From the NCBI GenBank assembly GCA_025331565.1, contig JAFREQ010000047.1:3276001-3340000 (forward strand): a stretch of 64,000 nt of DNA, read 5' to 3'. The notes under the pieces were generated by a model. It had not been told where the DNA came from, made no database searches, and saw only the letters and a list, made by a program, of their open reading frames with translations. Position numbers and translations under genes: made by a program. The DNA comes from Holacanthus passer (lineage: Eukaryota; Chordata; Actinopteri; Pomacanthidae). Shown here piece by piece: positions 49,265 through 61,254 of this stretch; positions within the stretch are counted from its first letter, which is position 1, and each line of letters starts with the position of its first letter.

Positions 49265-51985
49265 GGCTTGAATTTATTTTCAAGGGAGTTGGTTTGTTGA
49301 GGTAGAGCTCTGATTTTTATTTATGGCACTATTTAATGAGGAGAAGCGCAGCGATCACCCAGTGTGGGAACATCTTGGGTGTGCTGTAAATCCAGAATAC
49401 TTTAGTTCATGGTATGTGTGCATGCCTCTCTCACAGTATGTATTTCTGTCAAGTTTCATCCACCAGCATTGCTCTGATTTCCAAAAACTCCTCAGGGGGA
49501 AACAACCATCCAGACATCCAGAGTTGATGCTCTGACCCTGGATATCTGCCGGGTGACTCATCGTGCTGTTCCTGGTCTTTGGAGCGTTGGGTCAAGCTTC
49601 TGATACAGAGAGAGATCCTTGTTTCACAGGCAGAGAAAACTATGTACGAATTTCACAGTGACTCTTAACCCCCAAAAGATCCAAGCATGCGTGGAGAGTC
49701 CACAAATGCCTGTGCTGCAAGTTGAAAGGTACAAGGCAGGAGGAGGGAGGAAAGGAACTGTGGTAAATTGCTTCACATGCATTCAGTAGTAAGGAAAGCC
49801 TCTGCAGGGGACAAGCAGAGGATTCACAGTGGTCTGTTTTGGGCCCTCGGGGGCTTAGCTCTTGTCCCTGCCCTTTCATTGCACATTTTCTCCTCTGACC
49901 TTTTTCCCTATAGACAACAGTGAACTGGTTGTTCCCTCGCTGATCCCTACTCTCTCTCGTCCCCACTCAGACGAACAATGTCAGGCACTGTAGACTCCAG
50001 TGTCTAATTGACCTTGTATCTTCTCATCTTCATCATCATTCTTAAAATACACACAGGCACATACACACAGTTAGAAACACATGTTCGCCATCCACAAGCG
50101 CCGTCTACTGCCAATTGGTGTGAAGGTCACAATAGCCGCTAGTGGTAGATGAGTGAAATCACTTTGTCCCTCTCCTCCTCCAATCAAAGTCCTCACCCAC
50201 TGCTGTGGGAACCCTTTAATTACACTCCCCACTTCAACAATGTGAGCTTGTTAATGATGTTCCACATTCTGTACTCACTGGCGCGCCCTCTAATTACGTC
50301 CCCACCCTTCAATAACACGGTTGTCAGTGGAGCAAGAGCCAGACGACCCCCCCCGCCTCACTACACACCCCCACGGGGGCTGTGTAATAGACCCCCTCAT
50401 GACTGCGGCCTTGGCAGTGGGTAAAGGACGTTGATCGGGGACTACACTACCACCCTCGTGTCCCCCACTGACCCAAAATTTACTGCACTTACTGCCCGTT
50501 TCTCCTCCCTACCTCCGGTAAGACAGATGAGCGGAGGCTCTCAATCCCATTGGCTGAATGGGGTTGAGGCTGGATACAGCACTGCAGAGCTTTTACCAGA
50601 GAGACCTGGAGATAAATCTGCCCCCCCGCACCACTGCACCTCATCAATACAGCTGCATCTCCTTCACTGCTTAGTTCTCTAACTTTTGCTCTCTACCTCT
50701 CTTCTCCTTCCCAGCTGGGTTTTCTTGCCCCCCTTGCTTGCGCTCTCTCTCTCTCTCTCTCCACCCTGCTCCGGGGGTGTCTGTGTTGTGACAGGTAGTG
50801 CAGTCTCCTGGGTTGTATGGCAGAATGGTGCTTGACCCCAGCTCAACCTCTGCTGCTGTCCCGCAAGCTATTCATTTATCTCCAGCCAGGCTGCACGAAG
50901 CTGTTTCTTGTTCGATTAGGGAGGGGGGGCCGCTGATTTTGAAATCAAACATCATCATAGCACCTTCGCAAGCAAGAGCGAGCGTAGGAACTCTAGCTCT
51001 CACACACATGCCCGCACACAGAAATGAATGGCTTAGCATTGCCGGTTCAGTCCTGCACTCCAGCACTAAATCTGTTCGGCTGTGTTGTAAAGTGAGCTAC
51101 ATGGCTGACCAGAATCAATTTGACATATTGACTTTAATTATTGCAGCGAATGAAGTCTGCGATTCAGCCCCGTGTGTTGTAACCTCGGCTGCACAGAGGC
51201 AGCACACACCATGCATTAGGTATTGCAAGAACAAACAGTGAGGGCTATTTTTGGACGCTTTGAAGGTGCAGAGTGGAATATACGTGCAGGCTGGAGAGAT
51301 AATACGAATGTACCAGCAAAGTCTTACTGAATGTTAAACTGGCTGCGTGATTCATCTTCTCCAAAATTGCGGCAGCACATAAATAATGAGACACACACGG
51401 TAACTAAATAACACAACCCAACACTTTTTTCTCCTTCAGATGAAAAGATAGTCAAGGAGGTGCGTTTTCTTCTTTTAGATGGAATGACTTTCTCTGAAAT
51501 CCTGAAAAACATTTTTTCGTTACAAAAATACGCCTATTAGCTTTTAAAAAAACTATTTCTTTGTTGCATTTCTAAAACCAAGGGCGTTTGTGGAAGACTG
51601 CCTGCAGGATATATGTGACATTATGAGTGCAACCAATATTGTGTTCCAGTTTACTTTTTAGCTGAGAAAGTCACATAAATGCTGAATCTGACTCTTTTGA
51701 AAGATTGAACGTTTGTCAGTGTTACATCAACACTGCAACAACACATTCAAGGAGTTTTTTTTTTAGCATGTTTGAGTCTATTAAAAACATCCTTTGATTG
51801 AGTTTAGAATCATTTAAAGGTTTGACTATCGTTTGTTTGTCCACATTTATGTGCTTGATCCAATGGCATCAACATCAAGTGCGCCACACCCAAAAATACA
51901 CCCATTGACCTCCGTGTACTTCTATATCTCGCATCTCCAGTGTGTCATTTCAACAGAAACAGAGCTGACGAGCTGGACGCCGGCC
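49265..51985. other. Non-coding stretch, no gene recognised
   Basis: No gene was recognised. C-rich DNA lies at 50347-50375, with an 8-C run, and a CT tract at 50742-50761. The 147-codon plus frame at 50798-51241 begins at GTG and has no recognisable domain; the DNA around 51110-51160 (GACTTTAATTATTGCAGCGA) looks more like regulatory texture than coding sequence. Confidence 0.5.
50742..50761. repeat. (CT)n microsatellite
   Basis: A pure CT tract of about ten units. Confidence 0.93.
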
Positions 51986-51989
51986 AGCT

Positions 51990-52320
51990 GATGTAGCTCT
52001 GTCTAAGAGGCCATAATGAGGAAGGGACATGCGGTCAAGCACTGATACTCTGCTGTCATGGGAGAGGGGAGGGAGAGGTTTCTGAGCAAGCGACATTTTT
52101 ATCTATAATGACAAGGGCTGGCAGATGCACAGTGGCCATCTGAGTGGCCATAATGAGCAAAGGAAGACAAGTAATCAGGCACTGATGGCGAACTGCACTG
52201 AAAGACAAAAGAGAAGGCAAACTTTTTTTCAACTATTGATTATGGCTCCTTGATGTACAGCAACTGTCTGAATGGCTATAACATGCATGGGCAGGCATTA
52301 ATGCTGTATAGTGACTATGG
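51990..52320. repeat. Degenerate three-copy tandem repeat, about 130-bp period
   Basis: Three related units begin with GATGTACAG-like sequence at about 51990, 52124 and 52252, so periods are 134 and 128 bp. Units one and two share GGCCATAATGAGSAARGG and a TCARGCACTGAT block; unit three keeps TCTGAATGGCTATAA and GGCAGGCATTAATGCTG. The spacers between units also resemble each other (GAGCAAGCGACATTTTTATC against GAGAAGGCAAACTTTTTTTC). It is not coding in any frame I could follow and matches no repeat family I know. Confidence 0.65.
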
Positions 52321-52324
52321 TTCG

Positions 52325-53010
52325 TAAAAGAACTGGATCAATTTTGGACATTTGTGAGATCATACTCGGCCTATTCTCTGGAACACTAATGTAGCCAATG
52401 GTTGATGTCGCTACTCTCATATTAGACTGCTTCTCAAACAAACATGCACACTGTATGTGTAACTCTGACATGTTGACAGTGGAAACAACACGAGGACTAC
52501 ACAATATGGAAAATAATGAGGCGAATCCATCACAGAACGTGACTTCTGCTTCGTGACTTCGGGTCATTCAACCTGTCAATCCTTTCCAATTGGGATTCAG
52601 AAACAGATGGCATTATTCTCTTCTATTCTAATCATATTTTCACACCGTGGGCTGGTTATAAAAAGGACAGACTTAAATTATCCTCATCATGTCTTCATGA
52701 CGGTCTACCACACAAGCTTTAATGGTCGATGCTCGACTGTTGTGTTTGCCCTTCGCGAGGCCTTCAACTGTTGTTTCCTGAGCCGTTCCTCCTTTGAGAG
52801 AAGAGCTCTACTCCGGTTTACTCCAACAATTGTTTCAGACCTGTCTTACACAATTCCCTCACCCAGAAGCTCTTAAACCTTTACAGCCTGGGTTCTAAAT
52901 AAGATTTGTATTCTGCCTTGGAACCCAAACACAGATTGTTGTACTCGCGGCTCATTTGAGGACCCACCAGAAATGCAACCTTTGCTCTATCTGGTGCCCG
53001 ACTTGTAGCA
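52325..53010. other. Non-coding stretch, no gene recognised
   Basis: Nothing was recognised apart from chance frames. The plus frame at 52553-52876 begins with an ATG and gives 107 residues but has no known domain; its sequence is rich in Ser, Phe and Arg. Confidence 0.5.
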
Positions 53011-53012
53011 TT

Positions 53013-53080
53013 AAAGATAAGATAAGCTATTCTTTTATTCGTCCCACAGTGGGGAACTTCACAAAAAAACTGGTACTACT
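53013..53080 (-). mobile_element. 3' tail of a non-LTR retrotransposon
   Basis: The plus strand reads AAAGATAAGATAAGCTATTC then TTTTATTCGTCCCACAGTGG and GGAACTTCAC. This is the reverse complement of a teleost LINE 3' end that reads CCCCACTGTGGGACAAATAAAGG followed by a TTATC tandem tail. Only the extreme 3' end survives, and the body further right (53080-53250) was not recognised. Confidence 0.6.
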
Positions 53081-53084
53081 CTGT

Positions 53085-54300
53085 TTCCATGGAGGATGAA
53101 CTGTACATGTACATAGAGGACATTAAAATCACTTTAAAGATTCCTCATTTGTTTTTCTGTAGACAATAGTTTTGACAATATACATGCCATCATTCATAAT
53201 CCTTTTGGTGAACTGTCAATGTGACGCATCAGAAGTATGTTGTGACGTCTCTTCTGCAATTTGAAACCGGACATTTTATACATATACTGAGGATATACTG
53301 AGATTTTTTCTACTTTGTTCACAGGTTGTCTTTAGTTGTACGTGTGCTCAGCGACAGCAGCTAATTGCTGTTGTTTATACGTCTCCGCTCCTCTCTCCAA
53401 AAGGCAACGAGGCTATTACACTGCATTACCTCCCAGTAAATCATCTAAGCACACATTGCGTTTCAGAGCTCCGGATACGTAGCTTAAAGCCGCGGTATAA
53501 AACTCTCGTTTTATACGTTAGCTATGCCGGCGATTAGCATAGGCAGCGACCGAGCCGTCTGCTACTCCTTGACAGGCTTGCTAGAGGGAGTTTGACACCA
53601 TTACAACAGGTTACAACACGCTTTAGTGCCGGAGCTCGTTATTTCACAGCGCCGCTTTAAGCCCGCGCACCCCTCGGAAGCAGAGCGGATTTTTACGGCA
53701 TGAGCCACATTACTCTGCGAGCGGGAGTTGCGTAAGTGTGTGTGTTGATTAAAACTGGCTGCTGCAGCTGTGTCCTTGTGTCAGCAGCACTGTGGACCGC
53801 TGATACCATTTGGTGGGTAACCGTGGCTCTCCGGCTCCCAGACGTCTCTATTAGATACTGTTTGTGCATGCACAGCTTTATTATTCTGATTTAATACAAC
53901 AATGCCCCCCCGATATCCCATTCTGCTTCCTCTCCTTTCACTTTTTATTTATACCACTCCGCCTCGACGGCCTCCTCCCTCTTTTTCTTCTCCCCTTCGC
54001 TCCCCGCGCCGACTCGCACCCGAGCAGGACCTGCCGCACAATAGATATTAAATCAGATTTATTGTCAAGCGGTAGAATAGTGTCTGACCCACGGAAATGT
54101 TGCCAAACTAACCCCCCTCGAGCCGCGGACCCCCCCACTCCCCTGTCTCCTCCACTTGCCCTCACTCCGTCTCCACTCTGACATGCCCATAGTGACAAAA
54201 CACCCCTCCGCTACAATTGATAGCCCCTCAATTTGCTCCCTGGAATTGGTTACATTCAGTTTTCAGAATGACACCAGAGCGGTATGGAATGAGGGTCAGT
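53085..54300. other. GC-richer stretch with possible promoter-like features
   Basis: From about 53380 to 54180 CpG density appears higher than in most of the window. A TATA-like sequence within a perfect hairpin lies at 53495-53516 and a donor-like GCGTAAGTG at about 53731-53739. C-rich runs lie at 53904-53911, 54112-54117 and 54130-54136. No coding exon was recognised. The features could be coincidental; see findings. Confidence 0.4.
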
Positions 54301-54304
54301 GAGT

Positions 54305-56870
54305 CCGCTGCTTAAAGGCGGAGCGTCGGAACAACTACAGGAAAGAGGCAGAAGCTCAGCACAAACTATTTGACCGCTCTCCACCCGGTCACTGGGACGT
54401 GAATTTTGAAAGGATGTTTAAGGGGAATTGCTTGACTAACATGGGCGATGCAGATGGTGTTGCCATCAAGAAGAAACGATATAACCCTTAGAAATAACAG
54501 GCGGGGTGTAGTCCTTGAGCTAAAAAAGATTTCAATTAATAGAAAACACTGGCGAGAAGAAGAAGTGTCTCACCCAGTCTCGATTTAATACAGAGCTCTA
54601 ATCAAATAAGATTGCTCATAGCTGTTAGGTTAGTGATGTTTGAACTGCAGAGAAGACAGCCTTGTAAAGAGACTGAACTGTGAAGAAACTAAAGGGAGAT
54701 ATTTGGCACGGATAAAAAGTACCACCGCGGCGCTTTTGCCAACACAAATATAGCATGATAACTTCATTAAGGCTTTGTACATATTCACAATTTCATTGTG
54801 CATTTAATGTCTTTGTAAGCTCGACGTTCTCTTCAAGTCATAAAGCTGCTGACTTAAATTAAGAGAAACATCTTATTAAATGCTTTCAGTACACTCCAGC
54901 CCAGGTAATGCTCATTCATTAGATTCTTCCTTCCTTCATTTAGCATATTCAATGCAGGTTCAATCGGGAAATCATCCTTCCTGAGTTAGGGGATAAAAAT
55001 TTAATCCATGAAATCATTTTAAAATACAACATGATCTTGATAACATTTATGTGCAAAGGCCTCAGCCTTGACCAAACCTTGTGGATCGATATTCATAATG
55101 AAAAATATAATACTTTAACTGCGAGCTGCCTTATTAAAAAGCTGACTGCCTTCCAGGTTATGTGCACGTGCACGCGATGCTACCGGATGAAACATTTTCA
55201 TTATTTACACATGTGTTATGGCCCTGGCTCCTGCTCCTGCACGACGCCGGTTGGTATTCATGTCACTGCCGAAGCAGAGAGCCGTCCACCTGTCAGCTGC
55301 ATTGACTCCACATGTATGTATGTATGATGGCAGACAGATGAGGACACGGAGAGACCAACAGACGGGCAGAGAGGAATGTAGTGTAGATACAACACTATTA
55401 CACAGAGACACAGTTACTAATTACATATTATTTCTTAAAGGTAATTACATTACATACATTACTCGTTATATTACTTTCATTACTTAAGACTTAAGACAGA
55501 CTTCATTACTCTGTCAAAGATGTCTTCAAATCACAGCTTTAGTACTTAACACATGTAGAAATTATTGATGTTTAACAAGCAGGCAGTTTACATTTTTAAG
55601 GGATTTGCTGATCAGCTAGTTTAGAATCAGTGAAGTATGCATGTACAGCATATTAGGAGACATTAGGAAGCCACTTAAGAACACGTGTCACATGGGAATA
55701 ACACAATTTTTGAATAGCCAGGAGTTGCATGTCTTCTCTTTTCAGATAGACTAACTGTCCCCACCTTCATCCCCTAAGGTCCAAGTTATATCCACTGAAT
55801 GCAGAGGGACCAATTTGACATTAACCCACCATCAACCTCCCAGTAAGAAAGCAAACAAGCCGACCCTAAAATGTCAAACTAACAGAGCGTGACTTACTTA
55901 CTGCAAACTGTATTGTAGTTAATTTCATATTATAATCCCTTAATGCGTAACTGTCCAGCGCTGGATTTAAAGACATACATATATTACTGTAAACATTGCG
56001 ACACTGGAAAGAAAAAAGCCTCTTTGCATACAACTTAAAAACAAACCTTTCCTCAACAGAATATACCTCAGACTCAGCGAAGACGTCCAGCAAACTCCCT
56101 ACTTCCCTCAGATCCACCTTAAGTCCATCACCTGAAATGGATCTGGCCTCCTAATGCACGGCAGGAGGAGGGTAACAACCGCAATCTTTCTGTCGGACAG
56201 CAAATGGCTGAAGATTAGGGGCATTAGGGTAGAGGAACTTTCCTTAGAGTTTAACAAGCTTCACTCCAGGTTTATATCATGATTGATTCTGTGCTCAGAG
56301 CTTTTTTATCAATCCATTAGAGCACAGGCTGCAGCATGGCAGCCGTCCAGACACAGGCATTAACATCCCATCTCAGGGCCAGAGACACCGGGAAGGTCAG
56401 CGGGGTAGGAGGGGGACGAGGAAACATTTACTACTCTGTTACAATTATTTCCATACAGCAGCACTGCAGTATATCCAGCATATTCAATATTTACTACTGT
56501 GTTAAGAGGGGAGGGGACTGCAGTAACATTTATTGCTTTGATCCTCGGGAAAAGAGTTGTAGACACACTGCTATTTGTGTTTGAGCGTTACAGTGCACTG
56601 TGTTAATACAGGTACAGTGGGATGAAAATAACATTTCCCACCGGAGTGGTGATTGGGCTTGTAATGATTATCCAGTACATTACACAGAGGCAGAAAATCA
56701 CCGTAAAAAGTAAACTCTTCATCGCATTCATGGGACTTTTATGGAATTGTATTATGAGTGATTAAAAATGAAAAATAGTCAAATCTATTTCCTACTCGAG
56801 CTAATTTATCGCCGCATTGAACTGCAGCACACATAAGAGGAGATACATAATGTATGATTATGGAGACATT
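54305..56870. other. Non-coding stretch, no confident gene
   Basis: A 60-codon-scale open frame of unknown meaning lies at about 54308-54491; see findings. Otherwise the stretch is AT-rich and unique-looking, with a small local duplication at 56423-56540. Frames at 55031-55487 overlap in different frames and strands without known domains. Confidence 0.5.
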
Positions 56871-56873
56871 ACC

Positions 56874-56877
<4 letters not shown>

Positions 56878-56910
<33 letters not shown>
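56878..56910. repeat. T33 homopolymer
   Basis: Thirty-three consecutive T residues, the longest homopolymer in the window. The flanks ATTACCATCC and GCATGGAGAA do not reveal a retrotransposon. Its length is likely unstable and the assembled length may be inexact. Confidence 0.95.
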
Positions 56911-56911
<1 letters not shown>

Positions 56912-56912
<1 letters not shown>

Positions 56913-59080
56913 ATGGAGAAATATTCACAGCTTTTCTGTGGAGTTGTGTGAACTCCTTAACACACTTTTAGCCCTGGCTCAGTACAGCAGAGAGCTGCGC
57001 CTACCAGCACAAAGGCATAGAGTAATAGAGCCATACATGAATATTTAAACAGTTGTGCATTCATCATACTTTGTTAATACAACAACTTAATAAGTGGCAA
57101 ATTGGAAGATGAGTGGGCGACACTCATGAAAGCTCCCCCTCCTCTCTTGTTGGAGCCCGGTGCGGAGAACTACAGCATTCATTAATGCTCAGTCATATTT
57201 ATTGGCATAGCCCTGTCATCAGCAAAAGACAAATTCTAAAAAGCTCATGAGTTATCATTAAATCAAACACTTATGGATTATTCATTAAAAAGTAGCAAAC
57301 GAAGGACATTTAGAAAGTGCCACCTCTGAACCTTTTGGCAGTGAATCTCAAGACCACTTGGTAAACAGTCGACAGAGTCCGCAAGCTCCACTTCAGGGAA
57401 AAGAAGCGAGGACACATTCGTTCTGTAAATGCTCGAGAGACTTTGTTTCATGGGGGTTTTCTTGCCAATGGAGCAATGATAGAAAATGTATAGGTTGTTT
57501 TTTAAAACAGAAAAAGGGCAATCGGTGATAAATCCGCCACTGCAGTGTCATAATTACTGTTGCTGTTACAATAGTATAAAAGTGATTTGTTTTAAGTTTT
57601 CTTAAATGCACCATAGTCACCTTGACTCTCTTGTCACCTTGACAAGATTTAAAAACACACTTTACTTTTTTTAAATTAAAGCCACATTACAAACCACCTT
57701 GCATCAGCTTGCTTCATTCAGTTAGGTACTGATGCTCAATGTAAGATTAAATTACGAGGTATGACAAAATGTTTTTACCCACATTCTTACGTCCACATAG
57801 ACGGACAGAAATTGCTGCCTCTTTTCATTTTATATGAAATCATTTCCATCATTTTGCCTCAAGGCTAATTGCCTAATCTAATCATCTATATAGCCGTGTC
57901 TGGTGCTATACCTAATTGCTCTTGAGTGCTTCCGAAATCAAAAGGGAACATAACATAAAAAGATATTGTGCTAGTCTCCTTGCTGTGTGGCAAGGATATT
58001 TTTTATTCATCACGCTGTCTGATTAAAGATAGTCATAACACAAGAGGGAAAGCAGTAACAAGCAATTAGTGCAGCCCAGTGATATAGTGAAGCCTGGATG
58101 ATAATACTCATTCATTCCAGAGGTCAGTGTGAAGAATACATATCTTATATACACTTAAGACTGAATAAATGCCTAAAACCGAATGAATGTGAACATGACT
58201 CAACATAAAAACACTCAGGAGGGATTCATTTGTAACTATTAAAATTTTGTTTTTGATTCACAAGTGAAGACTAATTTTGCCAGAATATCATTACCAAATG
58301 CTAATTGGGTTAATAAATGTTTAATCAACCAGACTAACGTTTTAAATTGTAAATGATCTGTTGGTACATCCTGAACATGTGTTTAGCTGTGTTTTTTTTT
58401 TTGCAGCCTCTTATCCAAAGTAGAAACAGTTACCAGAACACCAATGTTTTTCTGAAATAAGAGTCATGAAATGAGAAATGAGAGACATTTTTAAAGGGGC
58501 GTTTCACAATTTTTTCCTCATGAAGGTCAGTTTACATATCGTGAGTAGGACGGCTCAGCCTGTAAAAACAGTTGTATGAATGCCAGAACGTCTTCTGTGG
58601 CTCTCAAGGGAGCTTTCTAAAAATGATCCTGTTCATGTCATTAGGGTCATACTGCATCCTTCAAAATCTATGACAGAAAGCCTGCTTTACAAAGTAGAGG
58701 CATGGAGGTTGGAAGATGGAAGGAAGTGTAAATACTAAATCACACACCCCTTTAATAAGTTAGGAAATAAAAAGTAATGGGCTGCTAAATTTAAATACTG
58801 AAAGAGGAAGAGAGATTTACTTAAATATTAAAAAAAAATTTCTATGTACTTTCCAGTAGAAATGGCAGATGAGATGCTCAATTCTCCCATAAACTAGTTC
58901 TTTTTGTCTTTACTTGTTTTGCCACACATCTGAAAGTCATCAATTATCCAAATTATATGCCAAGTTAGCTTCAGTTTCTCACTCATGTTGCCTAAAGAGA
59001 ACAACAGGGGTCGAGGACAAGACAAAAGCACAGCAGGTGTTGTGGTTGCATTGCATTCTGGTTTATTGAGTCAACTAGGT
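56912..59080. other. Non-coding, AT-rich stretch with regulatory texture
   Basis: No gene was recognised. The parts at 57160-57300 and 57830-58110 contain many TAAT, ATTA and TTATTGG-type motifs in unique DNA, a texture common in conserved vertebrate enhancers. A 12-T run lies near 58391-58402. The stretch 58490-58740 reads like a possible interspersed repeat but I could not match it firmly. Confidence 0.45.
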
Positions 59081-59084
59081 TTTT

Positions 59085-59098
59085 AAAAAAAAAAAAAA
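59085..59098. repeat. A14 homopolymer
   Basis: Fourteen consecutive A residues; a second run of 13 A lies at 59239-59251. No associated element was recognised. Confidence 0.9.
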
Positions 59099-59254
59099 CA
59101 TGTAATATGATCGTTCATTTGCCCAGTGAAACCCACATCAGCTGTGCTCATTGATGCTGTAAGGGTAGTATAGTCAAAGGGACCGAATCACTTAAGTGCT
59201 TGCAGGTGAAAGGCAGGAAAACAGAAAGTGAGAGAAGGAAAAAAAAAAAAACAC

Positions 59255-61090
59255 CTCTGGTTTTCACTAAGGGTGAAATCAATGGCTGCAGGGTTGTGAC
59301 AATACCTGCCAGCGCCGTGTGATCAAGAGCGGTGGCCGGAGAAGACTTCCCCTCTCCCCCTGGCCTCCTGCGAAGAGAAGCAAAGAGACAGATCGAGGGA
59401 GAGAGGGAGTAGCAGGGCTGTGATGGAAAACTGTGCTGCAGCTCTATAATGATGCAGCTCTGCTATCTGAGGCGGATATAGATGACCCTCGGCCTTGAGT
59501 CGCTTCATCAAAGCTCACGCTGCACAAGCATTTAGGCGCCGCAGCCGCGCCAACACACACCAGCATGTTGTAAAAAAGAAACTGCCTGAAAACTCCCTCA
59601 CCATTAAATAAGCTTTAATGAGCAGTTCAGTCACACCATAAACAAACATTTCTCTTTTTTTTTAAATGTTGCAAATGCCCTGTTTACCTTTTACATTCAC
59701 TGTTAAAACTCATTTTACAGGCTCCAATTAAAAGCAGCAAAGAACACAGCGTTAACGATTGCGCCACGCAACGCCTTGATCTCCCCAGTCAAATATCTCT
59801 GTCTCCTCGATTGAGTGAAACCGGAGTCACTCAGCAACAGTGGCAAACAGAGCAGCATGACACCCTGCATAGCATATTCATCCGCATTGTTTCATGTCTT
59901 CCAAGGGCAACGGGGCCTAGACGGCGACGTCTGCTTAAGAATAATCTATCCACTTCTGCATCGGAGCAGAGTGTGAGCCCACAGCTGGGAAGCGGCCTGG
60001 AATATGATTCCCAATTTATAGCGTACTTTTGTCAGGATCAAATGGGATTGGATGTACGGCCGAATTTGAAAATGTACTTTCCTATACCCCGCTTAAATCA
60101 GGTTAGGAGCTCCCCTCTGACGTTCCATCAGACGAATCAAATTTCACCACTGTGTCTGGGAAATGTTTTGAAATTGACTTTGCGAAAGCGCATTGTCCAT
60201 TCTTGTAGACTTTTAAAAGGAAGCAGATTATTGGGGCAAACTCATAGATGGAGCTTGTGTTTTTGCTGTATTTTCTCCCAAAGCTGAAAATAGAAAAGTA
60301 TACATAAATCCCTTCTGGATATGTTTACACTCACATTTGAATCGTCTGTCTTTTCCATATCTGTCCTACGAAGCATGACATGTACCGCTGCCTCTTGAGC
60401 GTTTTTCCTGTTTGCTGTTGATAATTAGCCTTGATATTTTTTTTTTCTTTTTTATTTGCAAGACAAGGGAGACGAAACAAAAATTGGTCCTGATACAATC
60501 CTTTTATAAAGTTTAAAAGTTCAGTGCTTCAGGAAATTGTGCAGCTTTTCTGCCTTTTTAAACATTTCCTTCTCAGGGAATCTGTGTATCATACATTTTG
60601 AAAGGAATTTCTTTGCAGAGAATAGAGGAGTTTTGGGCAAATATTGATCCAGTTTTAATGATTTTGTGTCTTGTAACAGATGTAAACCAAGATAACACGG
60701 AGTTTTGCTTAAAGCGAACCCAAAATCTAATTACACGGCTGGGCTTTAAAAAAAGTTTTTAGCTGCTTCTTCGGCAGCTGTGGTCAGTTTGGTGACAAGT
60801 GATTTCACTGTTGGAAAATGAACAATAAAATTATCTGGAGAAACTTCTCAAACTCCCCATGCAGTAGTCAGGAAGTAGACTGGTGGTATAAGCCTGCTAA
60901 TGGCCGACAGTTTCAATAACAACCTGCGTGCTAGTAACTTACAGATGGAGAAAAGTGTTGAGGAAGATTCAGATCATGCAGTAAGGCGGGCCTGCTTGGT
61001 TTTCTAGGGATTTATCCATTTTAATTCCAGGCCTCTCTTTCCCATGTGCAAATGTTCCACCAAAATAAGTTTCCCCCTGACACCATTTTG
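59255..61090. other. Non-coding stretch containing the longest plus-strand frame
   Basis: The 158-codon plus frame at 59811-60287 begins at TTG; its first ATG leaves only about 80 codons. It shows no known domain, and the DNA has AT-rich blocks such as CCCAATTTATAGCG. I regard it as an unexplained open frame, more probably non-coding. No other gene was recognised. Confidence 0.5.
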
Positions 61091-61094
61091 CAAG

Positions 61095-61250
61095 GGCACC
61101 GTTGCCGCATCCTGGGCTCGGCGCCGCCAAAGATGATTGTGATTGGTTTAAAGAAATGAAAAGAACTCACATTTCCCCTATACCACAATAATAACGTCTT
61201 CAGCCAGGCCTTCCTCCGAAGCGAGGGGCCAGGTCTGGCTATCCATGACC
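61095..61250. repeat. Possible DNA-transposon-derived repeat fragment
   Basis: The phrase GCGCCGCCAAAGATGATTGT followed by GATTGGTTTAAAGAAATG, and further on CTTCCTCCGAAGCGAGGGGC with AGGTCTGGCTATCC, matches from memory the order in a repeat common in teleosts. There is no open frame of interest; the minus frame across it is a shadow. The ends are approximate. Confidence 0.45.
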
Positions 61251-61254
61251 GCAC

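Noticed and set aside
50798..51241. 147-codon plus-strand frame
   Set aside because: It starts at GTG, has no domain or splice context, and includes regulatory-like AT-rich DNA.
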